Shown one piece after another: positions 26,729 to 36,708 of a stretch of DNA of 47,806 nt (positions are counted from its first letter, which is position 1; the number at the start of each line of letters is the position of its first letter). The translations under genes were made by a program, and so were the position numbers. The notes under the pieces are model-generated. The model had not been told where the DNA came from, did no database searches, and was given only the letters and a program-made list of their open reading frames with translations. Location: assembly GCA_021155885.1 (NCBI GenBank), contig JAJNBB010000012.1, positions 1-47,806 on the forward strand, written 5' to 3'. Source of the DNA: Fibrobacteria bacterium. GTDB taxonomy: Bacteria > Fibrobacterota > Fibrobacteria > UBA11236.

Positions 26729-27874
26729 TTAGAACTTGAAGATGATCTCGGAACCGGCGGAATACGCGGGGTCCAGGCCTGAAGCGGTGGGGATCACCAC
26801 CCCGGCCCACAGCCACCATTGGACTCCGGGACCCGGATACACGTAGAAGGTGGGGACCACCCATATGCCCTCCCCGGGTTCGCCGTCGGCGTCCAGGTCG
26901 GGCTGGTGGTATTCCAACGGGAGACCGAGGGCGTAGGTGTCGCTCAGGCTGAAGCCAGGCTCGACATAAACGAAGAAGTCGTCGAAAAGTTTCCCTCTCG
27001 CCAAGCCGCCTTCTCCGGCGTCCGGACCCAAGGTGGTCGAAGGGTTGTTGGGGGCCAGCAAGGTATCCCCGCTTTGGCCGCCCTTTTTGTTGTAAAACAC
27101 CGTGGCCGCGATGGAAAAACTGCCGGAAGCGAAAGAAGGCTCGAAGAGCGCGAGATAACCCGGGTCGAATGAGGCGCTGTAATAATTGACCGCGACATCG
27201 GTGCTCAGGGACAGTCCCCCGAATTTGCCGTCGTAGGACAGGCCCCCCACGAAAGGGGTCGCGCCGGCGGCGCCGGCCGTGTACTTGAACGAGGGGGTAA
27301 GGGTTCCGCCCGAAGCGCCCAGCGCGAGGTCATACTTGAGGAAGGTGGACCAGGTCCTGGAAAGGAGGGGGCCGGTGGAATCCGCGGCGCCGAGGTCGGA
27401 AACCCCGGTGGTCACGGTCAGGCCTCCGTACGAAAAACCCGCGCCGCGCGCGGCGTGTTCGCCGACCACGACGGCGGAGCGCTTGTTGCCGTAGTAGTTG
27501 AAGTAACCGGTACCGTAAATGAGGTCGCCGGCGTAAATCGTCAGCTTGTCGTTATAGAGCCAATTCAACGTCGCGCCGTCGAAGTTGACGTCGTCCCAGG
27601 TTTTACCCGCGCCTTGCGCCGGCACGATGCCGTCGTTCATCGTGGTGTAGATCACGGCGTTCAGCCTACGGCTGAAGGTCACGGTGGTCGTCAGGTCGAT
27701 TTCCAGCCCGGTGGTGTGGATCGGGTCCTGGACGCCGCCGCCGGAAAACGTCGTGACGAAGTCGGCGTCGACGTAGCCGCTGAAGCTCACCGAGGGCCTG
27801 GCGTCCTGGCCCGCGGCCAGGCTCGCGCCGAGCAGGCCCGCCGCCGCCATCAGGTTATGAATTCCGTTTTTCAT
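26729..27874 (-). CDS. Outer-membrane beta-barrel protein, barrel 2 of the PII array
   Basis: A 381-residue protein with a signal peptide (MKNGIHNLMAAAGLLGASLAAGQ) and Gly/Tyr/aromatic-rich beta strands, ending GSEIIFKF with terminal Phe. It is a paralogue of the barrel at 25101-26180, with the same ordered blocks (FSGYVDADFVTTF, HTTGLEIDLTTTVTFSRRL, QGAGKTWDDVNFDG, YGTGYFNYYGNKRSAVVVGE). It is longer mainly because of extra loop sequence such as LGAADSTGPLLSR. It sits between two PII genes: it starts after the terminator of copy 2 and precedes copy 1. A porin role is inferred from fold and context. Confidence 0.86.
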   Translation of the reverse strand: MKNGIHNLMAAAGLLGASLAAGQDARPSVSFSGYVDADFVTTFSGGGVQDPIHTTGLEIDLTTTVTFSRRLNAVIYTTMNDGIVPAQGAGKTWDDVNFDGATLNWLYNDKLTIYAGDLIYGTGYFNYYGNKRSAVVVGEHAARGAGFSYGGLTVTTGVSDLGAADSTGPLLSRTWSTFLKYDLALGASGGTLTPSFKYTAGAAGATPFVGGLSYDGKFGGLSLSTDVAVNYYSASFDPGYLALFEPSFASGSFSIAATVFYNKKGGQSGDTLLAPNNPSTTLGPDAGEGGLARGKLFDDFFVYVEPGFSLSDTYALGLPLEYHQPDLDADGEPGEGIWVVPTFYVYPGPGVQWWLWAGVVIPTASGLDPAYSAGSEIIFKF

Positions 27875-27959
27875 GACATTTTCCGGTAAGGATTCAGGTT
27901 TTATGTAGCATCCCTCCCCAAAATATGGAAGGGAATCGACAGGATTGCCGAACTGGCCA

Positions 27960-28000
27960 AAAAAAATCGCCGCGCGGCTCAAGCCGCGCAGCGATTTTTA
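27960..28000 (-). terminator. Terminator of PII gene 2
   Basis: On the minus strand a long GC stem (AAAAATCGC and GCGCGGC with their complements, one bulged base) closes on a short loop and is followed by about eight T, directly downstream of the PII stop. Confidence 0.88.
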
Positions 28001-28019
28001 GAAAAACGCGCTTTACAGC

Positions 28020-28416
<397 letters not shown>

Positions 28417-28442
28417 CCGGGGATGTCGCGAGGATAAGGGAA

Positions 28443-29414
28443 TCAGAACGTGATGGTCGTTTCGAGGGCGTAGCTGTTGATTTCCGCCTCGATTTCACGA
28501 CGGTACTCGAACAGGGCCCACCAGTTGCTGGCGAAGGCGTAGCTGGGGCTAATGGTGACCTCATTGTTCACGACCGCGCCGGGGAAATCGAACTTCAGCT
28601 GGCTATAACGCAGCGTGCCGGCGATCTTGTCCGTGAGCTTATAGTTGGTCATGACCAGGAAGCCGAGGCCATCGACATCTTCCGCGAGCCAGTTCATCTG
28701 GTAGTTGACTTCGCCGGCCACGAGCAGGGGGCCCTTGGCGTAGGAAGCCCACACGTTCGCGCCCTGACGGAGGTAATTCTCGCCGGGGATTTCTACGGCT
28801 TCAACCAGGTAGAATGCTTTCGCCGTGACGCCTTCGACGGGGGTCAAGGTCAGGCCGGCTTCGCCGGCGGGGGTGGAGAAGGTATTGTCGGTAGTCGTCC
28901 ACTCGCTGGTGAAAAAGGCGCCGTAGAGGTTAAGCATCGGGGTCAGGGTATAGGAGGCGCCCACGCCGGTGTTGTAGCCGCCGTAAGCGGAAACCGTGGC
29001 GGAAGCGGAGTACTGGTACAACCCGGTCGGCTCGGCCGACTCGAAGCCCGTGGCGCTCAGGAATTTACCGACGAAGAGGCTCAGGGGGCCTTCCGTGTAG
29101 GTGATAAAGCCCTGCTCCAGAGCCAGGCTGCCGGGGACTACTTCACCGCTCGCGAGAGTCGTAGGGAGGCCGCCGCCGACGCCGCCTTGAGCGAGGTCCA
29201 CGCGCGCGGAAATCTTGTCGTTGAACTTGAACAAGAAGTCGATTTCGAACTGGTCGATCGCCCCGGTGATCGGGCCGTCGTTCGTTTCGTAGGCGGACAT
29301 GTCTAAGAAACCGCTCAGCGAGAGCTGATCGTTGACCTTGACATCGGCGAACGAGGTGGCGGCCATCAGGCCTACTGCGCCCGCTGCAAGATTCAGGGAA
29401 AGTGACTTACGCAT
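28443..29414 (-). CDS. Outer-membrane beta-barrel (porin-like), barrel 1 of the PII array
   Basis: A 323-residue protein with a clear signal peptide (MRKSLSLNLAAGAVGLMAATSFA) and a barrel that ends ALETTITF. Strands such as LSLSGFLDMSAYETNDG, FEIDFLFKFNDKISARVDLAQGG and GPLSLFVGKFLSATGFES resemble the BBP2/porin-like group of outer-membrane proteins. It is more distant from barrels 2 and 3 than they are from each other, and has lower GC and more Thr/Asn. AAGGAGT sits a few bases before the ATG. A sigma-54-type promoter lies about 58 bp upstream. It is the first gene of the array and is probably strongly expressed under nitrogen limitation (inference). Confidence 0.86.
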   Translation of the reverse strand: MRKSLSLNLAAGAVGLMAATSFADVKVNDQLSLSGFLDMSAYETNDGPITGAIDQFEIDFLFKFNDKISARVDLAQGGVGGGLPTTLASGEVVPGSLALEQGFITYTEGPLSLFVGKFLSATGFESAEPTGLYQYSASATVSAYGGYNTGVGASYTLTPMLNLYGAFFTSEWTTTDNTFSTPAGEAGLTLTPVEGVTAKAFYLVEAVEIPGENYLRQGANVWASYAKGPLLVAGEVNYQMNWLAEDVDGLGFLVMTNYKLTDKIAGTLRYSQLKFDFPGAVVNNEVTISPSYAFASNWWALFEYRREIEAEINSYALETTITF

Positions 29415-29471
29415 TAAGGACTCCTTGGATTGCCTACCGGACCCTGGTAGGTGGTTCAAGAATAGGTGATA

Positions 29472-29486
29472 TCAATCCTCATGCCA
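29472..29486 (-). promoter_or_regulatory. Candidate sigma-54 promoter of the barrel-PII array
   Basis: On the minus strand TGGCATGAGGATTGA has the GG and the -12 dinucleotide 12 bp apart and agrees with the sigma-54 consensus except for C to T at position 6 and GA for the final GC. It ends about 58 bp upstream of the barrel 1 ATG. Confidence 0.6.
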
Positions 29487-29579
29487 TTAAAAACTTCAGT
29501 GAATTTACGCCAAATATGCCTGATTACCCGAAGGTTTCCCGCAAAATCCAGCTCCTGATTAACACTTCGACTTAAAAAA

Positions 29580-29621
29580 TGACATTTATTGTCAATAGGG
29601 GGCGAAGGGGAGGTATTGTCA
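29580..29621. promoter_or_regulatory. Candidate enhancer site, TGACA-N5-TGTCA plus a further TGTCA
   Basis: TGACATTTATTGTCA (29580-29594) is a 5+5 bp dyad. A further ATTGTCAGTTGCC lies about 20 bp beyond it. They are about 95-150 bp upstream of the candidate sigma-54 promoter. The rest of the 302-bp gap 29415-29715 is AT-rich without other recognised structure. Confidence 0.45.
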
Positions 29622-29715
29622 GTTGCCAATTGTTAAGTGGTGAATTCCTTGAAAAAAAGCCATTCCTGAAGGAAGCTTTGGTTGACGTTTGTCGAGGGGC
29701 GCGTCCTGCGGCATA

Positions 29716-29874
29716 TCAGCGATCCGAGGGCGCTGACGGATGCGGCACTCCGGGAGGCAGGTACCAGGGCGCCTTTTCGGGGGTGGGGTCGGCATGGTGC
29801 GCTGTCGCGGACCCCGCGAAAACCGACAGGACAAGGGCTAGCGCGAACGGGAGTCGAGAGATCGGAAGCTTCAT
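29716..29874 (-). CDS. Small exported peptide at the end of the urease operon
   Basis: A 52-codon frame too short for ordinary gene finding. It starts MKLPISRLPFALALVLSVFA and continues GSATA, a complete signal peptide with an Ala-x-Ala cleavage site near residue 25. The mature part is about 27 residues, begins HHADPTPEKAPWYLPPG, and contains three His and eight Pro. AAGGAATTCCC precedes the ATG, a good ribosome binding site. The start is 21 bp after the ureG stop on the same strand, so it is probably the last gene of the operon. The function is unknown. The His-His N-terminus could bind nickel or copper (N-terminal metal site), which is speculation. Confidence 0.6.
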   Translation of the reverse strand: MKLPISRLPFALALVLSVFAGSATAHHADPTPEKAPWYLPPGVPHPSAPSDR

Positions 29875-29895
29875 GGGAATTCCTTGGGTTGAAAA

Positions 29896-30681
29896 TTAAA
29901 GGGTTGCGGCGGCAGGGACAGCCGCGCGCCACGCCTGCAGGATGTGCTCCACGATGGCGGGCACGGAGGTTCCGTTGTTGACCTGGGCCAGCAGGAAGGG
30001 ACCCTCGCCGCGCATTTTGGCCGCGTCGCGGCGCATCACCTCGAGGTCGGCGCCCACGTGCGGCGCGAGATCGATCTTGTTGATCACGAGAAGGTCGCTT
30101 TGGGTAATGCCCGGTCCGCCCTTGCGGGGAACCTTGTCGCCGCCGGAGACGTCGATCACGTAGATCGTGTAGTCCGCCAGCTCGCGCCCGAAATGGGCGG
30201 CGAGGTTATCGCCCCCGCTCTCGACGAAAAGCAGGTCGATCGCGCCTCCGAACCGGCGCATCAGCTCCTCGCAGGCGTAAATGTTGGAAGATACGTCCTC
30301 GCGGATCGCCGCGTGCGGGCATCCTCCCGTTTCGACGGCGAGGATGCGGTCCTCGGGCAGGGCCTTGTGGCGCGTGAGGAACTCGCCGTCCTCGCGCGTG
30401 AAGATGTCATTGGTGACCACGCCGAGGCTCAGGCGCTCGCGCAAGGCCTCGCACAGCACCTTGACCAGCGCCGTCTTGCCCGAGCCCACCGGGCCGCCGA
30501 TCCCGATCGTGAAGGCGCGGGCGCGGAAGTCGCGATCGTCGCGCGCGAGTTCGCGCAGGCGAAACTCGCCGGGGGACTCCAACGGGTCGTGGGCGTGGCC
30601 GTGCCCGTGCGGAGTCGCGGGCCCGCCGCTGGCGAGAATGTGCCAGTGGCCCATCTGGTGTCTCAAGATTTTGTGTTTCAT
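29896..30681 (-). CDS. ureG: Urease accessory GTPase with His-rich N-terminal extension
   Basis: A SIMIBI GTPase that delivers nickel to urease. It has 261 residues, about 55 more than typical. The G domain starts near residue 56: [20 protein letters not shown] (P-loop 63-70), [15 protein letters not shown], the metal-binding [14 protein letters not shown] (Cys-Pro-His), [13 protein letters not shown] and [14 protein letters not shown]. The extra N-terminus has eight His in the first 31 residues, including HGHGHAH at 25-31, similar in idea to plant UreG or to the His-tail of UreE. AGAGGAAAA precedes the ATG. No ureE is found in the cluster. Confidence 0.97.
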   Translation of the reverse strand: MKHKILRHQMGHWHILASGGPATPHGHGHAHDPLESPGEFRLRELARDDRDFRARAFTIGIGGPVGSGKTALVKVLCEALRERLSLGVVTNDIFTREDGEFLTRHKALPEDRILAVETGGCPHAAIREDVSSNIYACEELMRRFGGAIDLLFVESGGDNLAAHFGRELADYTIYVIDVSGGDKVPRKGGPGITQSDLLVINKIDLAPHVGADLEVMRRDAAKMRGEGPFLLAQVNNGTSVPAIVEHILQAWRAAVPAAATL

Positions 30682-30698
30682 TTTCCTCTCTCACGGTG

Positions 30699-30719
30699 GG
30701 GCGACCCGGCGGGTCGCCC
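30699..30719. repeat. Hairpin between ureF and ureG, degenerate GTAGGG-class palindrome
   Basis: GGGCGACCC-GGC-GGGTCGCCC is a perfect 9-bp stem. With its flanks it resembles the GTAGGGGCGAC palindrome at 3407, but the terminal GTAG/CTAC pairing is lost. It could also modulate ureF/ureG expression. Confidence 0.55.
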
Positions 30720-30762
30720 GTCCAAATAAAGGGTGAAAAAAAAGTGGTCGCCCATCCTTGAT

Positions 30763-31437
30763 TCAATTCTGGAAAAGCCGGCTATAGAGAAATCCGTGTC
30801 CGCCCTGCCCCGCCTCGACCAGCGGGGAAGTGCGCCAGGCCTCGCGGTACGGGAGCGGGACGCTGTCGAGCAGCCGGGCCTCGGCGGCGGCCAATGCCCG
30901 CGCCTGAAGCGTCTGCGCGGAGCGCGGGCCCACGAGGCCGAGACGCATCGCGGCCGCCATCTGGTCGCGGATCAAGCCGTGAAGGTAAACCCAGCCGGCC
31001 TGCTCCGCCGTGGCGCCGAGCAGGCCGAGGGCCCGGCCGAACGCCGGCACGAAGTGCAGGTCCCATTCGGCGGGAGAGGCGGAGGCCTTCAGGAGCAGGA
31101 GTCCGGGAGTCGGAAAGGTTTCGGCGAGGGAGTCGAGCAGGGCGCGGCCCTGGCGTAGCGAAGCCTTGCGCACCGGATGATTCCACAGGGACGCGTCCCA
31201 TTCCCGCAAGAGGATTTCGAACGCGGCGGGATCTTCTTCCGCGTGGGCGGCGGTCACGAAGGCGAGGTCGAAGCTCGCGGCCTGGCGCAGATAAGCGTCC
31301 AGGTAGGCCTGCAGCGCCGGCATGTCCGGGAACTTCCCCGCGCGCGCCAGCGCCTCCAGCCCGTTGCTGTAGGCGAACGCCCCGGTGGGAAACGCGGAGT
31401 CGGAGATTTGCAAGAGAATTGACAGCGGCAGTGACAT
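30763..31437 (-). CDS. ureF: Urease accessory protein UreF
   Basis: An all-helical 224-residue accessory factor that joins UreD and UreG in the nickel-insertion complex. Hallmarks are the N-terminal ILLQISDSAFPTGAFAYSNGLEAL, with the typical SDxxFPxGxFxxSxGLE pattern, and a central GRALGLLGATAEQAGWVYLHGLIRDQMAAAMRLGLVGPRSAQ. The C-terminus GGHGFLYSRLFQN resembles the conserved tail needed for binding UreD. It is transcribed after ureC, across an inverted repeat element, and precedes ureG by 81 bp with a hairpin between. Confidence 0.94.
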   Translation of the reverse strand: MSLPLSILLQISDSAFPTGAFAYSNGLEALARAGKFPDMPALQAYLDAYLRQAASFDLAFVTAAHAEEDPAAFEILLREWDASLWNHPVRKASLRQGRALLDSLAETFPTPGLLLLKASASPAEWDLHFVPAFGRALGLLGATAEQAGWVYLHGLIRDQMAAAMRLGLVGPRSAQTLQARALAAAEARLLDSVPLPYREAWRTSPLVEAGQGGHGFLYSRLFQN

Positions 31438-31479
31438 CGAGGTTACCGGAGGGATCCGACTTTGGAAGGAATTGCGAAT

Positions 31480-31595
31480 AATGATGAATGATGAATGCGG
31501 AATGATGAAAAACCATCGAAGGTAGGATCTTCGTGCTTCGACAAGCCGATCAAACGGCCCTCTTTTGTTTTGTTTTCATCATTCATGTTTCATCA

Positions 31596-31597
<2 letters not shown>
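31480..31597. repeat. Inverted AATGATG heptamer element between ureC and ureF
   Basis: The left arm 31480-31513 has heptads AATGATG, AATGATG, AATGCGG, AATGATG then A-rich. The right arm (31572-31597), read in reverse complement, has AATGATG, AAACATG, AATGATG, AAAAC. The right arm begins inside the ureC stop codon, giving consecutive TAA-TGA-TGA stops. Confidence 0.7.
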
Positions 31598-33316
<1,719 letters not shown>

Positions 33317-33320
<4 letters not shown>

Positions 33321-34111
33321 GATGCGCTCTTCCCGTTGAGGTTTTCCGTGAGAAAGTCCCGTTCCCCGGCGCGCTTCAGCGCGGCTTCGGCATTCTTGCC
33401 CGCGGTCTCTCCCATGATCAGGCCGCTGCCGCCGAACACCTTGCGCTCGCCGCCGAGCGCCACGAGCCGCACCGTCTTGCGCTCGCCGGGCTCGAAGCGC
33501 ACCGCCGTGCCGCTGGGGATGTCGAGGCGGAATCCCAGCGCCGCCTTGCGGTCGAACCGCAGCGCGGCGTTGGTTTCGAACAGGGGGTAGTGCGATCCTA
33601 CCTGCACCGGGCGGTCGCCCATGTTGACGACCTCGAGGGAAAGGGTTTCGCGGCCCGCGTTTAACACGACGTTGCCATCGGCATACAGCGTTTCGCCGGC
33701 CTGTAGGGCCAATTCATGAATTGGCCCTACGCCGGCCGCATCCGGCAACGTCCGCCGGGCCGCGTCAAGTCCCGATCCGTGCAGGGCGAGGGACAGGTCG
33801 CCGCGCTCGGCGCAAATCGGCTCGTGCACGGTCACCAGCTTGGTGCCGTCGGGGAAGGTGCCCTCCACCTGGACTTCGGCCACCATCTCCGCCACGCCCG
33901 GCTGCACGTCGGCGCGGCCGAGGATGCGCTTGCCGAGATCCATCAGCGTGGGAACGTCCTTGCCGTCGCGGATGAACTCGAGCAGCTGGGCCGCGATCAG
34001 CGCGACGGTTTCGGGATAATTCAGCGCCGTGCCGCGCCACAGGCGCTTCTGCGCCAGAAAACCCGCCTGATGCAGCAAAAGCTTGTCGATGTCGCGGGGG
34101 GATAAATGCAT
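33317..34111 (-). CDS. ureAB: Fused urease gamma-beta subunit (UreA-UreB)
   Basis: A 264-residue fusion. Residues 1-100 are the gamma subunit ([60 protein letters not shown]). Residues 139-235 are the beta subunit ([55 protein letters not shown]). A C-terminal helix 236-264 follows. The linker (about 101-138) contains an in-frame palindromic repeat. The beta block reads SHYPLFETN, where most have SHYHFxExN, so a His is replaced by Pro. The start is at ATG 34111, where gamma homology begins. The longer upstream frame runs through another repeat. Confidence 0.95.
33703..33730. repeat. GTAGGG-class palindromic repeat, copy inside ureAB
   Basis: A perfect 28-bp palindrome with half-site GTAGGGCCAATTCA inside the coding sequence, encoding VGPIHELAL in the linker between the fused subunits. 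It is bordered by GCCGGCC at 33695-33701 and 33731-33737. Together the duplicated heptamer, one extra base and 28 bp make 36 bp, exactly 12 codons. Confidence 0.85.
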
Positions 34112-34140
34112 GAGAATGCTCCGTGGTCCTAAAAGCTCAA

Positions 34141-34259
34141 AGCGAACAGCGAACAGCGAACAGCCGAAAATCGCGGTTAATTGGCGGAATTTTCGTTTCG
34201 TCCAGGATTCGCTCCATATCTTGTTGTTCCCGTTCGCTGTCCGCTGTCCGCTGTTCGCT
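34141..34259. repeat. Inverted AGCGAAC heptamer element between ureD and ureAB
   Basis: The left arm 34141-34164 has three AGCGAAC heptads plus AGC. The right arm 34236-34259, in reverse complement, has AGCGAAC, AGCGGAC, AGCGGAC, AGC (22 of 24 identical). The distal arm begins a few bases after the ureD stop codon. Confidence 0.8.
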
Positions 34260-34263
34260 CTTC

Positions 34264-35127
34264 CTAATACTTCCTCTTCCAATAATCAAAGCCCAGCCAT
34301 TCCTCCGAGCTTAGCAACTCGAACAGCCTTTCGGCCAGAGGTTCGAGCGCGGCCCGGTCCCGTCCCAGGGCCCGCAGCGAGAATCCGAAACCTTCGCGCA
34401 CGCCCAGCCCCGCGATGCGGCAGGCTTGCATCCACGCCGGGCGCGGTTCCACCCCGTCTTTTTCATCGAGCGAGCCGGAGGTTCCTGCGCGCAGCCAGGC
34501 TTCGAGGCCCGCGTGCACGTTCTCCCAGCCGGAACCCATGACGTGCACGGCGAGGTGCGAAGAAAAGCCTCCCATCCCGTCCGCGGGAAGGACCTTCAGC
34601 CGGTCGGACAGAAGCGGGCGACCCTCCGCGTCCTCCACCCGGACTTCGCTTTCAAACGAATCGAAGGCGAAGTTTTCACCGCGTTCCAGGCGCCCGGCCA
34701 CCATCCAGTCCATGAGGGCCAGGCGACCTCCGGGATGGAGCGTCCAAAGCTGCGATTGCCGAAAGCGGCTGTTCGCGTACAGCACCGTGGGGTCGCCCCC
34801 CGAGACGGCGGTCGCCCGTGCATAAACCGTGCCACGGATATGCTGGCGCGTCGTGAAGCCGGTGGGACAGGGGAAGACGCGCGTGTTGGCCTGGGGCGCG
34901 AACATAAGCGTCGACCCTTCGCGGCAATCGATTTGAAAGCGGTAGTCGTCCCCCTCCAGCATGCCGCCCCCGAAGGCGCTGACGAACACCAGGGCGGCGT
35001 CGATTCCCAGTTGCGGTTGGACGAAGCGCACCGGAGGGTGGGCCAGATTGCGAAGCAGGCGGGTGCGGCCTCCCGAGACGGCGGTCTCCAAGGTGTTCTC
35101 TGAAAGGCGAGTGTCAAGGATTGTCAA
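34264..35127 (-). CDS. ureD: Urease accessory protein UreD (divergent)
   Basis: Scaffold for nickel insertion, binding the apo-urease and UreF-UreG. It has 287 residues from a TTG start. UreD features are [53 protein letters not shown] (the usual GGL-GD and A-T-K-V blocks, diverged) and [37 protein letters not shown]. Similarity is lower than for the other urease proteins, but position at the head of the operon, next to ureAB, supports the assignment. The start is uncertain: no ATG is available near 35127 and the TTG lies inside a TTGACAATT operator-like run. Confidence 0.85.
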   Translation of the reverse strand: MTILDTRLSENTLETAVSGGRTRLLRNLAHPPVRFVQPQLGIDAALVFVSAFGGGMLEGDDYRFQIDCREGSTLMFAPQANTRVFPCPTGFTTRQHIRGTVYARATAVSGGDPTVLYANSRFRQSQLWTLHPGGRLALMDWMVAGRLERGENFAFDSFESEVRVEDAEGRPLLSDRLKVLPADGMGGFSSHLAVHVMGSGWENVHAGLEAWLRAGTSGSLDEKDGVEPRPAWMQACRIAGLGVREGFGFSLRALGRDRAALEPLAERLFELLSSEEWLGFDYWKRKY

Positions 35128-35179
35128 TTATGGTACCCGTCCAGACAAATTTCGACAATTACAATCAATAATCGTCAAC
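35112..35179. promoter_or_regulatory. Cluster of TGTCAA/GACAATT half-sites in the ure-urt divergent region
   Basis: TGTCAA occurs at 35112-35117 and 35122-35127, one helical turn apart, with GACAATT at 35154-35160 and GTCAAC at 35173-35178. The cluster lies about 100-170 bp upstream of the urtA sigma-54 promoter and at the start of ureD, so it could serve both directions. Confidence 0.45.
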
Positions 35180-35279
35180 ATGGCGTTTTCCCGGAAAATT
35201 GGAAATGGATTCTTAGCACGGACCGGCCTTTACAGGAGGGGTTCACGATTCCTTCCGCACAAAGCAGGCCAACCCTGCG

Positions 35280-35294
35280 TGGCACCCTTCTTGC
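35280..35294 (+). promoter_or_regulatory. Sigma-54 promoter of urtA
   Basis: TGGCACCCTTCTTGC matches the sigma-54 consensus TGGCACG-N4-TTGC at all but one fixed position. GG at 35281-35282 and GC at 35293-35294 are 12 bp apart. The urtA ATG is 43 bp downstream. This is the strongest promoter match in the window. Confidence 0.85.
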
Positions 35295-35337
35295 TTTTCC
35301 CGGAACGCCGGGAAGGTCACCCCGTAAGGAGAAATCT

Positions 35338-36612
35338 ATGATAAACACGAAGTGGATGAAAAAAGGATGGATGGGCGCCGCCCTGGTATTGGGCGCCCTG
35401 GTTTCCCACGCCGCCGCGGCGAAGGAAGTCAAGGTCGGCATTCTGCACTCGCTCAGCGGCACGATGGCGATCTCCGAGGTCTCGCTGAAGGACGTGGTTC
35501 TCATGGCGATCGAGGAAATCAACGCCAAGGGCGGCGTTAACGGCGCCAAGATCGTTCCCGTGGTCGTCGACCCCGCCTCCGACTGGGATCTGTTCGCGGA
35601 GAAGGCCAAGCAACTGCTGCTCAAGGACAAGGTTTCGGTGGTGTTCGGCTGCTGGACCTCGGTGTCCCGCAAGTCGGTGCTTCCCGTGTTCGAAGGCAAC
35701 AACGGCCTGCTGTTCTACCCCGTGCAATACGAGGGTGAAGAATGTTCCAAGAACGTCTTTTACACCGGCGCGACCCCCAACCAGCAGCTTATTCCCGCCG
35801 CGGAATACCTGATGAGCGCCGCGGGCGGGGGTTACAAGAAGTTCTACCTGCTTGGCACCGACTACGTGTTCCCGCGCACCGCCAACAAGATCCTGAAGGC
35901 GTTCCTGCTCGCCAAGGGCGTGCCGCCGGAGAACATCATGGAAGAGTACACCCCCTTCCATCACCAGGATTACCAGACGATCGTCTCGAAGGTCAAGAAG
36001 TTCGCCGCGGGCGGCAAGACCGCGATCCTTTCCACGATCAACGGCGATTCCAATGTCCCCTTCTACAAGGAGTTCGCCGCCCAGGGCCTGACCTCGTCGA
36101 TGGTACCGATCATGGCCTTCTCGGTCGCCGAGGACGAGCTGCGCGCCATGGATACCCAGTACCTCGTCGGTCACCTCGCCGCCTGGAACTATTACCAGTC
36201 CGTGCCCTCCGCTTCCAACAAGAAGTTCGTGGCCGCCTTCAAGGCCTTCGCCAAGAAGAACAACCTGCCGGGCGGCTCGAGCCGCGTGACCGACGACCCC
36301 ATGGAGGCCGCCTACATCAGCGTCAACATGTGGGCATTGGCCGCCGCGAAGGCGAAGTCCTTCGAGGTCGACAAGGTCCGCAAGGCCGTGTACGGCATGA
36401 AGTTCAACGCGCCCGGCATGCCCGTCATGATGGACCCGAAGAACCATCACCTGCACAAGCCCGTGCTGATCGGCGAGATCAAGAAGGACGGCCAGTTCAA
36501 GGTCGTGTGGAAGACTTCCGGGCTCGTGGCCCCCGAGCCCTGGTCCGAATACACCAGCCCGGACAAGGGTTGCGATTGGGTGAACCATCAGGGCACCTAC
36601 ACGAAGAAGTAA
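35338..36612 (+). CDS. urtA: Urea ABC transporter substrate-binding protein
   Basis: Periplasmic urea-binding protein of a Type I fold (424 aa) feeding UrtBCDE. The signal peptide is MINTKWMKKGWMGAALVLGA plus LVSHAAAA. Diagnostic blocks include VGILHSLSGTMAISEVSLKDVVLMAIEEINAKGGVNG, DWDLFAEKAKQLL, VVFGCWTSVSRKSVLPVFE, LFYPVQYEGEECSKNVFYTGATPNQQ and TPFHHQDYQTIV, which are typical of UrtA rather than of amino-acid binding proteins. AAGGAGAAATCT precedes the ATG. It is divergent from ureD and controlled by a sigma-54 promoter. Confidence 0.97.
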   Translation: MINTKWMKKGWMGAALVLGALVSHAAAAKEVKVGILHSLSGTMAISEVSLKDVVLMAIEEINAKGGVNGAKIVPVVVDPASDWDLFAEKAKQLLLKDKVSVVFGCWTSVSRKSVLPVFEGNNGLLFYPVQYEGEECSKNVFYTGATPNQQLIPAAEYLMSAAGGGYKKFYLLGTDYVFPRTANKILKAFLLAKGVPPENIMEEYTPFHHQDYQTIVSKVKKFAAGGKTAILSTINGDSNVPFYKEFAAQGLTSSMVPIMAFSVAEDELRAMDTQYLVGHLAAWNYYQSVPSASNKKFVAAFKAFAKKNNLPGGSSRVTDDPMEAAYISVNMWALAAAKAKSFEVDKVRKAVYGMKFNAPGMPVMMDPKNHHLHKPVLIGEIKKDGQFKVVWKTSGLVAPEPWSEYTSPDKGCDWVNHQGTYTKK

Positions 36613-36629
36613 GTTCCGCTTTCGCTTCC

Positions 36630-36659
36630 GGCCTTCCTCCCCCGAAAGGGGGGAGGGCC
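36630..36659 (+). terminator. Hairpin between urtA and urtB
   Basis: A GC-rich stem CTCCCCC/GGGGGGAG, extended by GGCC/GGCC, is capped by a GAAA tetraloop. No T-run follows. Such hairpins after binding-protein genes usually give partial termination or 3' protection, which raises UrtA over the membrane parts. Confidence 0.75.
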
Positions 36660-36708
36660 GACGCGGATCATCGCGTTTTCAGGGCGGTTTCATTTTCAAA
36701 GGATTTCA

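Noticed and set aside
31480-31513. Tandem repeats as a possible CRISPR array
   Set aside because: The units are only 7 bp, have no spacers and occur as inverted pairs, so they are not CRISPR repeats.
34112-34282. N-terminal extension of the urease fusion through the upstream repeat
   Set aside because: The added residues only translate the AGCGAAC-type repeat, and gamma-subunit homology starts exactly at the ATG at 34111.
35240-35279. A possible minus-strand sigma-54 promoter for ureD (TTGGCCTGCTTTGTGC)
   Set aside because: The spacing is right but three consensus bases are missing and it lies about 130 bp from ureD; too weak to claim.
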